A stretch of 22,649 bases of DNA from Frankiales bacterium (GCA_025966295.1 JAOPVD010000311.1:1-22649), one strand, 5' to 3'. Numbered from the stretch's first letter, positions 1 to 7,880 are shown. The notes: generated by a model from the sequence alone, not told the origin. Made by a program: numbers and translations.

Positions 1-50
1 GCGTCGAAGAACCGCACACCGCCGCGTCTCGTCCCGCAAGGAGTCCCCCC

Positions 51-1547
51 GTGTCCCGTCGTCTCACCGGCCTGCTGGCCGCCGCCGCCCTCCTCGCCTC
101 CGGCACCGCCGCCCTGGCTCAGCCCACCGGCCCCGCGGCCGCGTTGACCAAGGTCGAGCGGTCGCTGCTGCAGCCCGGCACCTTCCACGCCTTCGTGCAG
201 CTCGACCGGCCGGTGCGCGGGTCCGACACCGCCGCCCTCCGGGCCCTCGGCGTCACCCAGCTGCGCGCCTTCCGGTACGTCAACGCGATCGCCGTCGTGG
301 CGCCCTCGGCGGTGCTGCAGAAGGCCGCGGCCCTGCCCGGGGTGACGGCGGTGATCCGGGACAACGGCCTCCACCTCGACCTCGACAAGAGCAAGGCGGC
401 GATCAAGGTCCCGCAGGCGCGCGCCAAGGCGCCGAAGGGCCTCGGGCTCACCGGCAAGGGCGTCACGGTCGCGGTCATCGACTCCGGCCTGGACGACAGC
501 CACCCGGACTTCGCCGGCCGGGTCAAGGGCACCTTCAACTTCGAGGCCGCCTGGGCGTACGACGCCTACCAGGACGGCTCGATCAGCAACGAGGTCGCGG
601 AGGGCACCGGGCGCTACGCCGCCGTCGACGAGATCGGGCACGGCACCCACGTCGCCTCCACCATCGGCGGCAGCGGCGCCGCCGCGAAGCTCGGCGCCGG
701 CACCGGCGCGGACTACTCCGGCGTCGCCCCCGAGGTCCAGTTCGTCGGCCTCAAGGTGGCCTCGGCCGCGCAGGGCGTCGCCTACGACTTCGGGTGGGAG
801 GCCAACACGATGGCCGCCATCGAGTACCTGATGGAGCACAACAAGCAGCTCGGCGTCTCCATCGTGCACAACAGCTGGGGCATCTTCGAGGTCGACGACC
901 CGGACAGCGAGCCGGTCATCCAGATGGTCCGGGCGGCCGTCAACAGCGGCCTGATCTTCGTGTTCAGCGCCGGCAACAGCGGCCCCGACAAGCACACCGT
1001 CGGCTGGCCGGGTGCGATGGGCAACGTGATCACGGTCGGCTCGACCCTCAAGACCGCGCCCTACGCCATGAGCAGCTTCTCGAGCCGCGGCCCGCAGGTC
1101 GACCTCACCGCACCGGGCAGCAACATCGTCGCGGCCCGCTCGAAGGGCGCGGTGATCGACGTACAGAACGGCGCCACCCCGCCCCAGGACCGGCCGTTCT
1201 ACATGGCCATCTCCGGTACGTCGATGTCGTCGCCGCACGTCTCCGGCGTGGTGGCGCTGCTCAAGCAGGCCTACCCGAAGCTGACCGGGCGGGTGGCCGA
1301 GGAGGTCCTGGAGCGCACCTCGGTGGACCTCGGCGCCACCGGCAAGGACGACGACTACGGCTGGGGCTTCGTCGACGCCTTCCGGGCCGGTCAGGTCGCG
1401 GCCTGCCTGAACAGGACCGCCGTGGCGAAGCGGGAGGCCTGCTTCACCGCGGTCCGCGCGCTGCCGCGCGCGCGGTGGACGAGCGACTGGGACACCAAGG
1501 GCGACGAGGCGCCGACCGCCAACCAGTCGCTGCCGCTGCCGGTCTAG
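51..1547 (+). CDS. Secreted subtilisin-like serine protease (S8 family)
   Basis: Exported serine endopeptidase of 498 aa. A signal peptide spans about residues 1-23 (hydrophobic run ending ALA-QP), followed by an I9-like propeptide region at about 40-105. The S8 catalytic domain has Asp144 (VIDSG), His197 (GHGTHVAS), oxyanion Asn309 (SAGNSG) and nucleophile Ser391 (SGTSMSSPH), so the triad is complete and in family order. The short tail carries two cysteines (ACLN and EACF), perhaps a disulfide. The GTG start is supported by AAGGAGT at 38-44, 6 nt upstream. The usual role is extracellular or wall-associated proteolysis after removal of the propeptide; the substrate cannot be read from the sequence. 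The following M16 gene begins 37 nt downstream but has its own probable promoter. Confidence 0.95.
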   Translation: MSRRLTGLLAAAALLASGTAALAQPTGPAAALTKVERSLLQPGTFHAFVQLDRPVRGSDTAALRALGVTQLRAFRYVNAIAVVAPSAVLQKAAALPGVTAVIRDNGLHLDLDKSKAAIKVPQARAKAPKGLGLTGKGVTVAVIDSGLDDSHPDFAGRVKGTFNFEAAWAYDAYQDGSISNEVAEGTGRYAAVDEIGHGTHVASTIGGSGAAAKLGAGTGADYSGVAPEVQFVGLKVASAAQGVAYDFGWEANTMAAIEYLMEHNKQLGVSIVHNSWGIFEVDDPDSEPVIQMVRAAVNSGLIFVFSAGNSGPDKHTVGWPGAMGNVITVGSTLKTAPYAMSSFSSRGPQVDLTAPGSNIVAARSKGAVIDVQNGATPPQDRPFYMAISGTSMSSPHVSGVVALLKQAYPKLTGRVAEEVLERTSVDLGATGKDDDYGWGFVDAFRAGQVAACLNRTAVAKREACFTAVRALPRARWTSDWDTKGDEAPTANQSLPLPV

Positions 1548-1572
1548 GCGCGTGCCCGCCGCCCCGTCGTAC

Positions 1573-1584
1573 TAGCGTCGAGGC
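1573..1584 (+). promoter_or_regulatory. Putative leaderless promoter of the M16 operon
   Basis: TAGCGT at 1573-1578 fits the actinobacterial -10 consensus TAnnnT and lies exactly 6 nt before the GTG at 1585. No Shine-Dalgarno is present, so transcription may begin at the start codon. No clear -35 is visible. This is an inference from spacing. Confidence 0.5.
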
Positions 1585-2895
1585 GTGCCGACACGCGCCC
1601 CCGCCCGGACCACGAACCTCTCCTACGCCGTCGAGCGCGGCCGCCTCAAGAACGGGCTGCGGGTGGTCGTGCTGCCCGACCGGACCAGCCCGGTGGTCGC
1701 GGTCGCCGTCTACTACGACGTGGGCATGCGCAGCGAGCCGGAGGGGCGGACCGGCTTTGCGCACCTGTTCGAGCACCTGATGTTCCAGGGCTCGGCGAGC
1801 CTGGGGAAGACCGAGCACTTCACCTACGTGCAGGGCGCCGGCGGCGTGCTCAACGGCTCGACGCACCTCGACTACACCAACTACTACGAGGTGCTGCCGA
1901 ACAGCGCGACCGAGCTCGCGCTGTTCCTCGAGGCCGACCGGATGCGCAGCGTCGCCCTGACCCAGGACAACCTGGAGAACCAGGTCGCGGTGGTCCAGAA
2001 CGAGATCCGCGTCAACGTGCAGAACCGCCCGTACGGCGGCTTCCCGTGGCTGGCGATGCCGCCGGTGCTGTTCGACTCCTTCGCCAACAGCCACGACGGC
2101 TACGGCAGCTTCGTGGACCTGGAGGCGGCCACCCTGGAGGATGCCGAGTCGTTCTTCCGGCGCTACTACGCCCCCGGCAATGCCGTCCTCGCGGTGGCCG
2201 GAGACGTCGACCCGGCGCAGGTGATGGCCTGGGTGGAGCAGTACTTCGGTGACATCCCGGGCCGCAAGGTCCAGCCGCCGCCGGCGTTCAGCGAGCCGCC
2301 CCTCACCGAGGAGCGGCGCGCGGTCGTGCACGACCGGCTGGCCCCGGCGCCGGCGCTGGCGATGGCCTGGCGGGTCCCCGACCCGGCCGACCTGGAGACC
2401 TACCTGCCGTACGTGGTGCTGGCCGAGGTGCTGACCGACGGCGACGCGGCCCGCCTGCAGGCGCGGCTGCTGCTCAAGGACCGCACGGCCACGAGCATCG
2501 GCGGCTACCTCGGCGTCATGGGCGACCCGCTGGACGCCCGCGACCCCACGCCGCTGATGCTCGAGGTGCACCACGCCCCCGAGGTGAGCGCCGACACCGT
2601 CATCGCCTCGATCGACGAGGAGATCGCCCGGCTGGCCCACGACGGCCTGGACCAGGGCGAGGTGGACCGCACGGTGGCCCGCCTCACCGCCCGCTTTTTG
2701 CGCGAGGTCGACCCGGTGCTCGGCCGGGCCACGCACGCCGCCGTCTTCGAGCAGCAGCGCGGCCGCGCCGAGCTGCTCAACGAGCTACCCGCACTACTGG
2801 CGGCGGTGACCGCGGAGCAGGTCGCCGCGGCGGCCGGAACGCTGGGCCGTGACAACCGCGCGGTGCTCGAGCTGCGTCCCGGAGGAGAGTCCTGA
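1585..2895 (+). CDS. M16 family zinc metallopeptidase, catalytic subunit
   Basis: Processing-peptidase-like (pitrilysin superfamily) protein of 436 aa. The inverted zinc motif HLFEH is at residues 60-64 (His60 and His64 ligands, Glu63 base), and the third ligand Glu140 (QNEIR) follows after 75 residues, the spacing expected of active M16 enzymes. No signal peptide is seen, so it is probably cytoplasmic. At about half the size of pitrilysin it should pair with a second subunit, and the next gene supplies one. The GTG start has no Shine-Dalgarno but has a -10-like box 6 nt upstream. Its stop TGA shares one base with the ATG of the partner (TGATG), which implies translational coupling and equal stoichiometry. 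Substrates are unknown; related pairs cleave peptides or act in peptide maturation. Confidence 0.93.
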   Translation: MPTRAPARTTNLSYAVERGRLKNGLRVVVLPDRTSPVVAVAVYYDVGMRSEPEGRTGFAHLFEHLMFQGSASLGKTEHFTYVQGAGGVLNGSTHLDYTNYYEVLPNSATELALFLEADRMRSVALTQDNLENQVAVVQNEIRVNVQNRPYGGFPWLAMPPVLFDSFANSHDGYGSFVDLEAATLEDAESFFRRYYAPGNAVLAVAGDVDPAQVMAWVEQYFGDIPGRKVQPPPAFSEPPLTEERRAVVHDRLAPAPALAMAWRVPDPADLETYLPYVVLAEVLTDGDAARLQARLLLKDRTATSIGGYLGVMGDPLDARDPTPLMLEVHHAPEVSADTVIASIDEEIARLAHDGLDQGEVDRTVARLTARFLREVDPVLGRATHAAVFEQQRGRAELLNELPALLAAVTAEQVAAAAGTLGRDNRAVLELRPGGES

Positions 2896-4247
2896 TGCCC
2901 CCCGCCAAGAAGCTCGCGGCGCGGCCGGTGCCCCCGCTCGGCAAGCAGCGCACTCCCAAGCTGCCGACCGTCGGCGACACCGTCCTCGACAACGGGCTGC
3001 GGGTGCTGGCGGTCCGCCGGCCCGGCGTGCCGCTGGTCGAGCTGCGGCTGCGGGTGCCGTTCGCGGCGCCGACCGGCAAGCGCGGCGCGAGCCACGTCGC
3101 CCGGGCCACGCTGCTCAGCGACACCCTGCTGTCCGGCACCGAGCAGCGTGACGCCGCCCAGATCGCCATCGACCTGCAGGCCCTCGGCGGCCAGCTGTCG
3201 GCGAGCAGCGACGCGGACCGGCTCGGCTTCGGCGGCTCGGTGCTGACCAGCGGCCTGCCGGGCTTCCTCGACCTGCTGGCCGACCTGCTCACCTCCGCCA
3301 GCTACCCCAAGCGCGAGGTCGAGGGGGAGCGCGACCGGCTCGTGCACGAGCTCGCGATCCACCGCAGCTCGGCCGGGGTGGTGGCCCGCGAGGCGCTGCT
3401 GCACCGCATGTACGGCGACCACCCCTACGGCCGGGACCTGCCGTCGGCCGAGGACGTGCAGCTGGTCAAGGCCGCGCAGCTGCGGGCCCTGCACGCCAAC
3501 CGGATCGTGCCGGAGGGCAGCGTGCTGACCCTGGTCGGTGACCTCAGCCCGGCCCGCGCCACCGGACTGGTCGCCAAGGCGCTCAGCGGCTGGAGCGCCC
3601 GGGGTGGGGTGGCCCCGACACCGCCCGCGCCGCCCCAGGGCGGCCGTACCGCGCTGCTGGTCGACCGGCCCGGCGCGGTGCAGACGACCATCCGGTTCGG
3701 CGGCGCCGCGCCCAGCCGCACCGACCCCGGGTACGCCGCGGCCGCGCTGGCCAACCTGGTCTTCGGCGGCTACTTCAGCTCGCGCTGGGTGTCCAACATC
3801 CGCGAGGACAAGGGCTACACCTACAGCCCGCACTCCGGCATCGACCACCCGCCGGCCGGCTCGCGGCTGGTCGCCGGTGCCGATGTCGCGACCGAGGTGA
3901 CCGCCCCGGCGCTGCTCGAGAGCCTCTACGAGCTCGGCCGGATCGCGACCGTCCCGGTCAGCCAGGGCGAGCTCGACCAGGCCCGCCGCTACGCGATCGG
4001 CACGCTCGCGCTCAGCACCGCCTCGCAGGCCGGCCTGGCCGGGCTGCTCTCGCAACTGGCGGGTGCCGGCCTCGGTGTCGACTGGCTGCGCCAGCACCCG
4101 GCCGCGCTGGAGCGGGTCACCGTCGAGGACGTGCTGGAGGCCGGCGCCCGGTGGTTCGCGCCCAGCGTCCTCACACCGGTCCTGGTCGGCGACACCGCGG
4201 TCATCGAAGACAGCCTGCGCGCCCTGGTGGCGCTCGAGACGGCGTGA
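2895..4247 (+). CDS. M16 family protein, non-catalytic partner subunit
   Basis: A 450-aa M16-fold protein in which the zinc site is lost. Where HxxEH is expected it reads HVARA from His67, so the catalytic Glu and second His are absent. The C-terminal half keeps the substrate-binding signature of non-catalytic M16 subunits: YFSSRW at 293-298 followed by KGYTY at about 306-310. With the active subunit just upstream, this matches the bacterial two-gene M16 heterodimers in which one chain supplies zinc chemistry and the other the Arg/Tyr pair that grips the substrate C-terminus. The ATG overlaps the upstream stop by one base. The 3' end overlaps nudC by 4 nt, so all three genes probably sit on one transcript. 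No signal peptide is seen. Confidence 0.92.
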   Translation: MPPAKKLAARPVPPLGKQRTPKLPTVGDTVLDNGLRVLAVRRPGVPLVELRLRVPFAAPTGKRGASHVARATLLSDTLLSGTEQRDAAQIAIDLQALGGQLSASSDADRLGFGGSVLTSGLPGFLDLLADLLTSASYPKREVEGERDRLVHELAIHRSSAGVVAREALLHRMYGDHPYGRDLPSAEDVQLVKAAQLRALHANRIVPEGSVLTLVGDLSPARATGLVAKALSGWSARGGVAPTPPAPPQGGRTALLVDRPGAVQTTIRFGGAAPSRTDPGYAAAALANLVFGGYFSSRWVSNIREDKGYTYSPHSGIDHPPAGSRLVAGADVATEVTAPALLESLYELGRIATVPVSQGELDQARRYAIGTLALSTASQAGLAGLLSQLAGAGLGVDWLRQHPAALERVTVEDVLEAGARWFAPSVLTPVLVGDTAVIEDSLRALVALETA

Positions 4248-5092
4248 ACCGGCCCGCACTGTCGCGGGCGACCGTCGACCGCGACGCCGCCACCCGGGAG
4301 TCCGAGCAGCAGCTGGCGCAGGCCTGGGACGGCGCCCAGGTCCTGGTCGTCGACGACCAGGCGCGGGCGCTGGTCGACGGCACCGACCTGCTGCTGGTGC
4401 CCTCGGCGGAGGCGCCGGCGGGGGACCGCCTGTACCTCGGATCCCTTGACGGGCAGTCCTTCTTCGCCGTCCAGGCGACGTTGCCGCGCCGGCTCGGCGC
4501 GCAGGCCAAGGGCCTGCGCGAGGTCGGTCACCTGCTCAGCGACCGCGATGCCGGGCTGCTCGTGCACGCGGTGGGCCTGGCCAATTGGCACGCCGGCCAC
4601 CCGCGCTGCCCGCGCTGCGGCGCCGCGACGGTGGCCATCCGCGGCGGTGCCGTGCGGCGGTGCCCGGAGGACGGCAGTGAGCACTTCCCGCGGACCGACC
4701 CGGCAATGATCGTGCTCGTCACCGACGGTGGCGACCGGGCGGTGCTGGGTCGGCAGGCGGTGTGGCCGGCGGGCCGGTACTCCACGCTGGCCGGCTTCGT
4801 CGAGCCGGGCGAGAGCGCCGAGCAGGCGGTGGTCCGTGAGGTCCAGGAGGAGACCGGCATCGCGGTCCGCCAGGTCGTCTACTCCGCCAGCCAGCCCTGG
4901 CCGTTCCCGGCCAGCCTGATGCTCGGCTTCACCGCGATCTGCGACGCGGACGCCGTACCGGTGGCTCGCGACGGCGAGCTCGAGGACGCCCGCTGGTTCA
5001 CCAAGGACGAGCTGCGGGACGGCACCGCGATGCTCCCGACGCCGGTCTCGATCGCCTACAAGTTGATCACCGACTGGTTGCAAGCTCCCTGA
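4244..5092 (+). CDS. nudC: NAD(+) diphosphatase / deNADding Nudix hydrolase NudC
   Basis: Hydrolyses NAD(H) to NMN(H) and AMP, and in this family can also remove NAD caps from RNA. Of the 282 residues, a zinc-ribbon segment lies at 122-140 (Cys122, Cys125, Cys140), the Nudix box at 184-206 (GFVEPGE...REVQEETGI), and the NudC-specific SQPWPF at 216-221, which separates it from other Nudix enzymes. The fourth zinc cysteine of the E. coli enzyme is replaced: CPEDG puts Asp at 143. The GTG at 4244 is preferred because it makes a GTGA overlap with the preceding M16 stop. Longer starts would lie deep inside that gene. Linkage to mrx1, uvrD2 and whiB7 resembles the mycobacterial neighbourhood of nudC. 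Confidence 0.94.
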   Translation: MNRPALSRATVDRDAATRESEQQLAQAWDGAQVLVVDDQARALVDGTDLLLVPSAEAPAGDRLYLGSLDGQSFFAVQATLPRRLGAQAKGLREVGHLLSDRDAGLLVHAVGLANWHAGHPRCPRCGAATVAIRGGAVRRCPEDGSEHFPRTDPAMIVLVTDGGDRAVLGRQAVWPAGRYSTLAGFVEPGESAEQAVVREVQEETGIAVRQVVYSASQPWPFPASLMLGFTAICDADAVPVARDGELEDARWFTKDELRDGTAMLPTPVSIAYKLITDWLQAP

Positions 5093-5111
5093 CCTCGGGT
5101 AGAGCCGGCGG

Positions 5112-5921
5112 ATGACCGCCGACACCCTGAAGCACGCCGCCCGCAAGGCCCAGGACAGCGACGCCGCGACGTGGGGGGCCCGTGCCGGCCTGGTGGCCCG
5201 CGGGCTGCTCTGGCTCGTGGTCGGCATCCTGGCCGCCCAGGTCGCGCTCGGCGACCGGGAGCAGGCTGACAAGCACGGTGCGCTGGCGACGATGCGGGAC
5301 CAGCCGTTCGGGAAGCTGCTGCTGGTCGTGCTGGCGTTGGCGTTCGCGGCGCACGCGGTCTTCCGGGTGCTCGAGGGCACGGTGGGCCGGCGCGAGGAGG
5401 ACGACGACCGTAAGCGCTGGCTGAAGCGGGCCTGGTCGTGGTGCCGGGTCGGCATCTACGGCTTCCTGGCCTACAGCACCGCGCATTTTCTGGCGGCCGG
5501 TGGCGGAGGCGGCGAGGACGCCAGGAAGCCGACCGCCGGGCTGATGGGCCTGCCCGCCGGCCGCTGGCTGGTGGGGCTGCTCGGCGCCGGCGTGGTGATC
5601 ACCGGCCTGGTGGTGGCCGTCCGCGGGCTGCGGCAGGACTTCACCGACAAGCTCGACCTGCCGCGCGGCACGATGCGGACCGTGGTCGAGCGGGTCGGCG
5701 CGGCCGGGCTGGCCGGTCGCGGGCTGGTGTACGCGCTGGTCGGCTCGTTCCTCGTCGAGGCGGCCGTGACGTTCGACCCCGGCAAGGCCAAGGGCCTGGA
5801 CGACGCCCTCAAGACCCTCGCCGGCCAGCCCTTCGGCCAGCTGCTGCTGCTCGTCGCCGTCGCCGCCCTGCTGGCCTTCGCCGCCTGGTCCTTCCTCGAA
5901 GCCCGCTACAAGCGCCTCTAA
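5112..5921 (+). CDS. DUF1206 domain-containing membrane protein
   Basis: A 269-aa integral membrane protein of three tandem modules, each of two hydrophobic helices: about residues 20-85, 105-180 and 195-269. Modules 1 and 3 share recognisable pieces: GLVARGLLW against GLAGRGLVY, and PFGKLLLVV against PFGQLLLLV. This internal triplication is the hallmark of DUF1206, which is common in actinomycetes and of unknown function. Charged linkers (REEDDDRKR, then a Gly-rich stretch and GEDARK) join the modules. The ATG lies 19 nt after nudC. TAGAGC stands 6 nt before it, a near match to the leaderless -10 pattern seen elsewhere in the window, so it may be both cotranscribed and separately started. 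Confidence 0.88.
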   Translation: MTADTLKHAARKAQDSDAATWGARAGLVARGLLWLVVGILAAQVALGDREQADKHGALATMRDQPFGKLLLVVLALAFAAHAVFRVLEGTVGRREEDDDRKRWLKRAWSWCRVGIYGFLAYSTAHFLAAGGGGGEDARKPTAGLMGLPAGRWLVGLLGAGVVITGLVVAVRGLRQDFTDKLDLPRGTMRTVVERVGAAGLAGRGLVYALVGSFLVEAAVTFDPGKAKGLDDALKTLAGQPFGQLLLLVAVAALLAFAAWSFLEARYKRL

Positions 5922-5929
5922 ACGCCCCA

Positions 5930-6012
5930 CCCCTTCCGGTGATCCACGGAACGGGCGACGTCATATCCGGCCCCAAAACGGCGGCGCCGGTTCCGTGGAT
6001 CACCGGGAGGGG
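5930..6012. repeat. Long near-perfect inverted repeat between convergent genes
   Basis: The core arms CCGGTGATCCACGGAAC (5936-5952) and its exact complement (5990-6006) are perfect over 17 bp. Pairing extends to 5930-5957 with 5985-6012, with one G-T wobble and one mismatch. The intervening bases include an AT-rich patch (TCATATCC, CCCCAAAACG) unlike the flanks. It lies between a + gene ending at 5921 and a - gene ending at 6042, so it could serve as a bidirectional terminator, but neither side has a T-run. A dispersed palindromic element is the alternative. Confidence 0.8.
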
Positions 6013-6056
6013 GTCACCGGGAGGGGGTCAGCGGGAGGGGGTCAGCGGGAGGGGGA
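6001..6056. repeat. 14-bp tandem repeat, four units
   Basis: Units CACCGGGAGGGGGT (6001-6014 and 6015-6028) then CAGCGGGAGGGGGT (6029-6042) and a fourth unit diverging at its end (6043-6056). The first unit overlaps the right arm of the adjacent hairpin, and the last two carry the stop codon and final codons of the minus-strand gene. A G-rich tract is a slippage-prone sequence. Confidence 0.85.
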
Positions 6057-6638
6057 GGGGGGCCAGCGGACGGCGGGGCGCAGGGGGTCCTCGGCGCGGA
6101 CGAGGACGTCGCAGAGCTCGCCCGGCCGGAGGTCGTCGTCGTAGGTGGTGAAGGCCGGCAACTGCCACATCGGTACGCCGCGCCGGCGCAGCGCCCCCGG
6201 CGACAGCGCCACGTGCACGGTCAGCTCGGCGGGCAGCCCGAGCCCCTGCAGGAACACCCCGTCCACGACCAGCACCGCGCGCTCCGGGACCGGCTGGGCG
6301 AGCAGCCGGGCCGACCGGTCGCGGGCCACGTCCCACAGCGCCGGCAGCCAGGTGCCGTCGGCCTCGAGGACCTCACGCCGCAGCGCCGCGGCGTCCAGCC
6401 AGCCGTCGCGGAACGCCTGCCAGTCCTCCCGCCCGTACTCGAAGCGCTCGCCGGCCGGCCGCCAGAACCCCTGCGCGGGCACCGCCAGCGGTACCCGGCC
6501 GCGGGCCCGCAGCGCCGCGCAGACGTCAGCCGACAGCTGCGCCGTACCGACGCCGTCGAGCAGGACGCGCGGGGTGCCGGGCAGGTCGGCCCGGGCGGCG
6601 ATCCCCTCCGCCAGCGCGAGGGGGGTGACAGGGATCAG
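6042..6638 (-). CDS. Uridine-kinase-like protein without a canonical P-loop
   Basis: About 198 aa, resembling an actinobacterial P-loop-kinase-like group usually labelled uridine kinase. Recognisable parts are VLLDG at 25-29 where the Walker A strand should be, GFWRPAGERFEYGR, the LPALWDVARDR segment, VLVVDGVFLQG (Walker-B-like strand) and a C-terminal LPAFTTYDDDL segment. The expected GxxxxGK(S/T) is replaced by GVGTAQLS at 29-36, so ATP binding in the usual way is doubtful. There is no ATG, GTG or TTG in frame near the expected N-terminus. The best start is a CTG at 6638 that overlaps the upstream stop as CTGA; the first canonical in-frame start is a GTG at 6482, which would remove the N-terminal strand. 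Its function is therefore uncertain. It is coupled to the GAF-ANTAR gene. Confidence 0.6.
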   Translation of the reverse strand: MIPVTPLALAEGIAARADLPGTPRVLLDGVGTAQLSADVCAALRARGRVPLAVPAQGFWRPAGERFEYGREDWQAFRDGWLDAAALRREVLEADGTWLPALWDVARDRSARLLAQPVPERAVLVVDGVFLQGLGLPAELTVHVALSPGALRRRGVPMWQLPAFTTYDDDLRPGELCDVLVRAEDPLRPAVRWPPSPSR

Positions 6639-7477
6639 CGGTGTCCGGCCAGCTCGGGCGGCAGCGGGACGGCGTGGTCGGTGGCCGAGGCCACCACCTC
6701 GCGGGCCAGGTCGTGCACCTTGCGGCCGCGCGACCGGGCCACCTTGCGGAGCCGCTCGAAGGCGTCCCGCGGCGAGCTGCCCTGGCGCTCGGTGAGCACC
6801 CCGATGGCCTGCTCCACCACGACCCGGGCGGCGAGGGCGTGCTCGAGCTGCCGGACCGACAGCCGCAGCTGGGCGAGCTCGTCCAGCGGCTGGTCGGACT
6901 TGGCCGGGCGGCCGGCGGGGGTGATCTCCGACGCCAGCAGGTCGGCCAGCACCATGGCGCTGGTCAGGTCCTCGGTGGCCTCGCCGCCGACCTCCCAGCC
7001 GCCGTCCGGGGCGCGCCGGATGACCACGCTCTCGGCGGCCAGCGGCCCCAGGTGCGCCGAGATCACGTCGGCCAGCTGCCGCAGCACGCCGATGGCCTCC
7101 TCGGAGACCAGTACGCCGTGCCGGTCGATGCCGCACAGGGTCGCGACGACCGTCCCGTCCGCGGAGCGCACCGGCACGCCGACGTAGGACTGGATGCCCA
7201 GCTCGGTGCGGACCGGGGCGTCCCGGTACGCCGGGTCGTTGGCGGCGTCACTGGTCGAGCTGGGCGCGCCGTCCAGCAGGCGGTGGCAGAACGAGTCGGT
7301 GCGCTCAGCGGTCTTGCCCTCGACCAGCCCGGGCCACTCCGCGGTCGCGTGGATCTTCTCGAAGGTGAACGAGTCGTCGGTCAGGCCCCCGAGGAAGACG
7401 ACCTCCATGTTGAGCAGGGTCGCCGCCGTGGACAGCACCGCGTCGACGGCCGGATGGTCGAGCTTGGACGTCGGCAC
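6635..7477 (-). CDS. GAF and ANTAR domain transcription antitermination regulator
   Basis: A 280-aa cytoplasmic regulator. Residues about 10-150 form a GAF-type sensor domain (VGVPVRSADG, ATLCGIDRHG), a small-molecule or redox sensing fold. Residues 204-264 form an ANTAR RNA-binding three-helix domain (LEHALAARVVVEQAIGVL then AFERLRKVARSRGRK). ANTAR proteins bind paired hexaloop hairpins in nascent RNA and prevent termination; the input and target RNAs here are not evident. The GTG at 7477 is chosen because AGGAG lies 7 nt upstream (7485-7489); a longer in-frame start at 7543 has no such site and adds a tail unlike the family. The downstream kinase-like gene overlaps its stop by 4 nt. Confidence 0.92.
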   Translation of the reverse strand: MPTSKLDHPAVDAVLSTAATLLNMEVVFLGGLTDDSFTFEKIHATAEWPGLVEGKTAERTDSFCHRLLDGAPSSTSDAANDPAYRDAPVRTELGIQSYVGVPVRSADGTVVATLCGIDRHGVLVSEEAIGVLRQLADVISAHLGPLAAESVVIRRAPDGGWEVGGEATEDLTSAMVLADLLASEITPAGRPAKSDQPLDELAQLRLSVRQLEHALAARVVVEQAIGVLTERQGSSPRDAFERLRKVARSRGRKVHDLAREVVASATDHAVPLPPELAGHR

Positions 7478-7558
7478 GGCGAGGCTCCTGTGGTCAGGGG
7501 GCGTTCGACCCGCAAGCATGTCCCACCGGTCCGCGGAAGTCACACTTCCCGGCGTGAG

Positions 7559-7801
7559 TCAGCTGGCGAGCTTGTCCTTGACCTGCGCCAGGCTGGGGTT
7601 GGTGAGCGCGCTGCCGTCGGCGAACACCACGGTCGGGACGGTCTGGTTGCCGCCGTTGACGCTCATCACGTAGTCGGCCGCGGCCGGGTCCGCCTCGATG
7701 TCGACCGTGGCGTAGACCACGCCCTCGCGGTCGAGCTGCTTCATCAGCCGGTGGCAGTAGCCGCACCAGGCGGTGCTGTAGATCGTCATCTGCTCGGCCA
7801 C
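7559..7801 (-). CDS. mrx1: Mycoredoxin (glutaredoxin-like, mycothiol-dependent)
   Basis: An 80-aa thioredoxin-fold oxidoreductase that in actinomycetes reduces protein-mycothiol mixed disulfides and passes electrons from mycothiol. The redox motif CGYC is at residues 13-16 after MTIYSTAW. The cis-Pro loop appears as QTVPTVV and the C-terminal half has the usual FADGS and PSLAQVKDKL elements. The size is normal for mycoredoxin-1. The GTG at 7801 is supported by AGGAG 7 nt upstream; an ATG four codons later is possible. It is divergent from uvrD2 across 91 bp, as the two genes adjoin in mycobacteria. A 6-bp inverted repeat (GGAAGT/ACTTCC, 7535-7549) lies just past its stop, without a T-run. Confidence 0.93.
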   Translation of the reverse strand: MAEQMTIYSTAWCGYCHRLMKQLDREGVVYATVDIEADPAAADYVMSVNGGNQTVPTVVFADGSALTNPSLAQVKDKLAS

Positions 7802-7880
7802 GCTGGCACTCCTCCGTCGGTCGGTGTCGCCAGTCCACAACCGCCCGGTCGGCCCGCCTCTTCCCGACGGTGGCGTCTGG

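Noticed and set aside
4151..4243. Upstream ATG extension of nudC
   Set aside because: It would overlap the preceding gene by about 97 nt and add an Arg/Pro-rich tail. The GTGA overlap at 4244 gives the normal NudC N-terminus.
2505..4259. Long minus-strand open frame opposite the M16 subunit pair
   Set aside because: It is antisense to conserved M16 motifs and its product is biased and featureless.
7478..7543. Upstream ATG for the GAF-ANTAR protein
   Set aside because: There is no ribosome site. AGGAG correctly spaced before the GTG at 7477 decides the start.
7535..7549. GGAAGT-CAC-ACTTCC inverted repeat after mycoredoxin, considered as a terminator
   Set aside because: The stem is only 6 bp and no T-run follows; recorded as a weak hairpin only.
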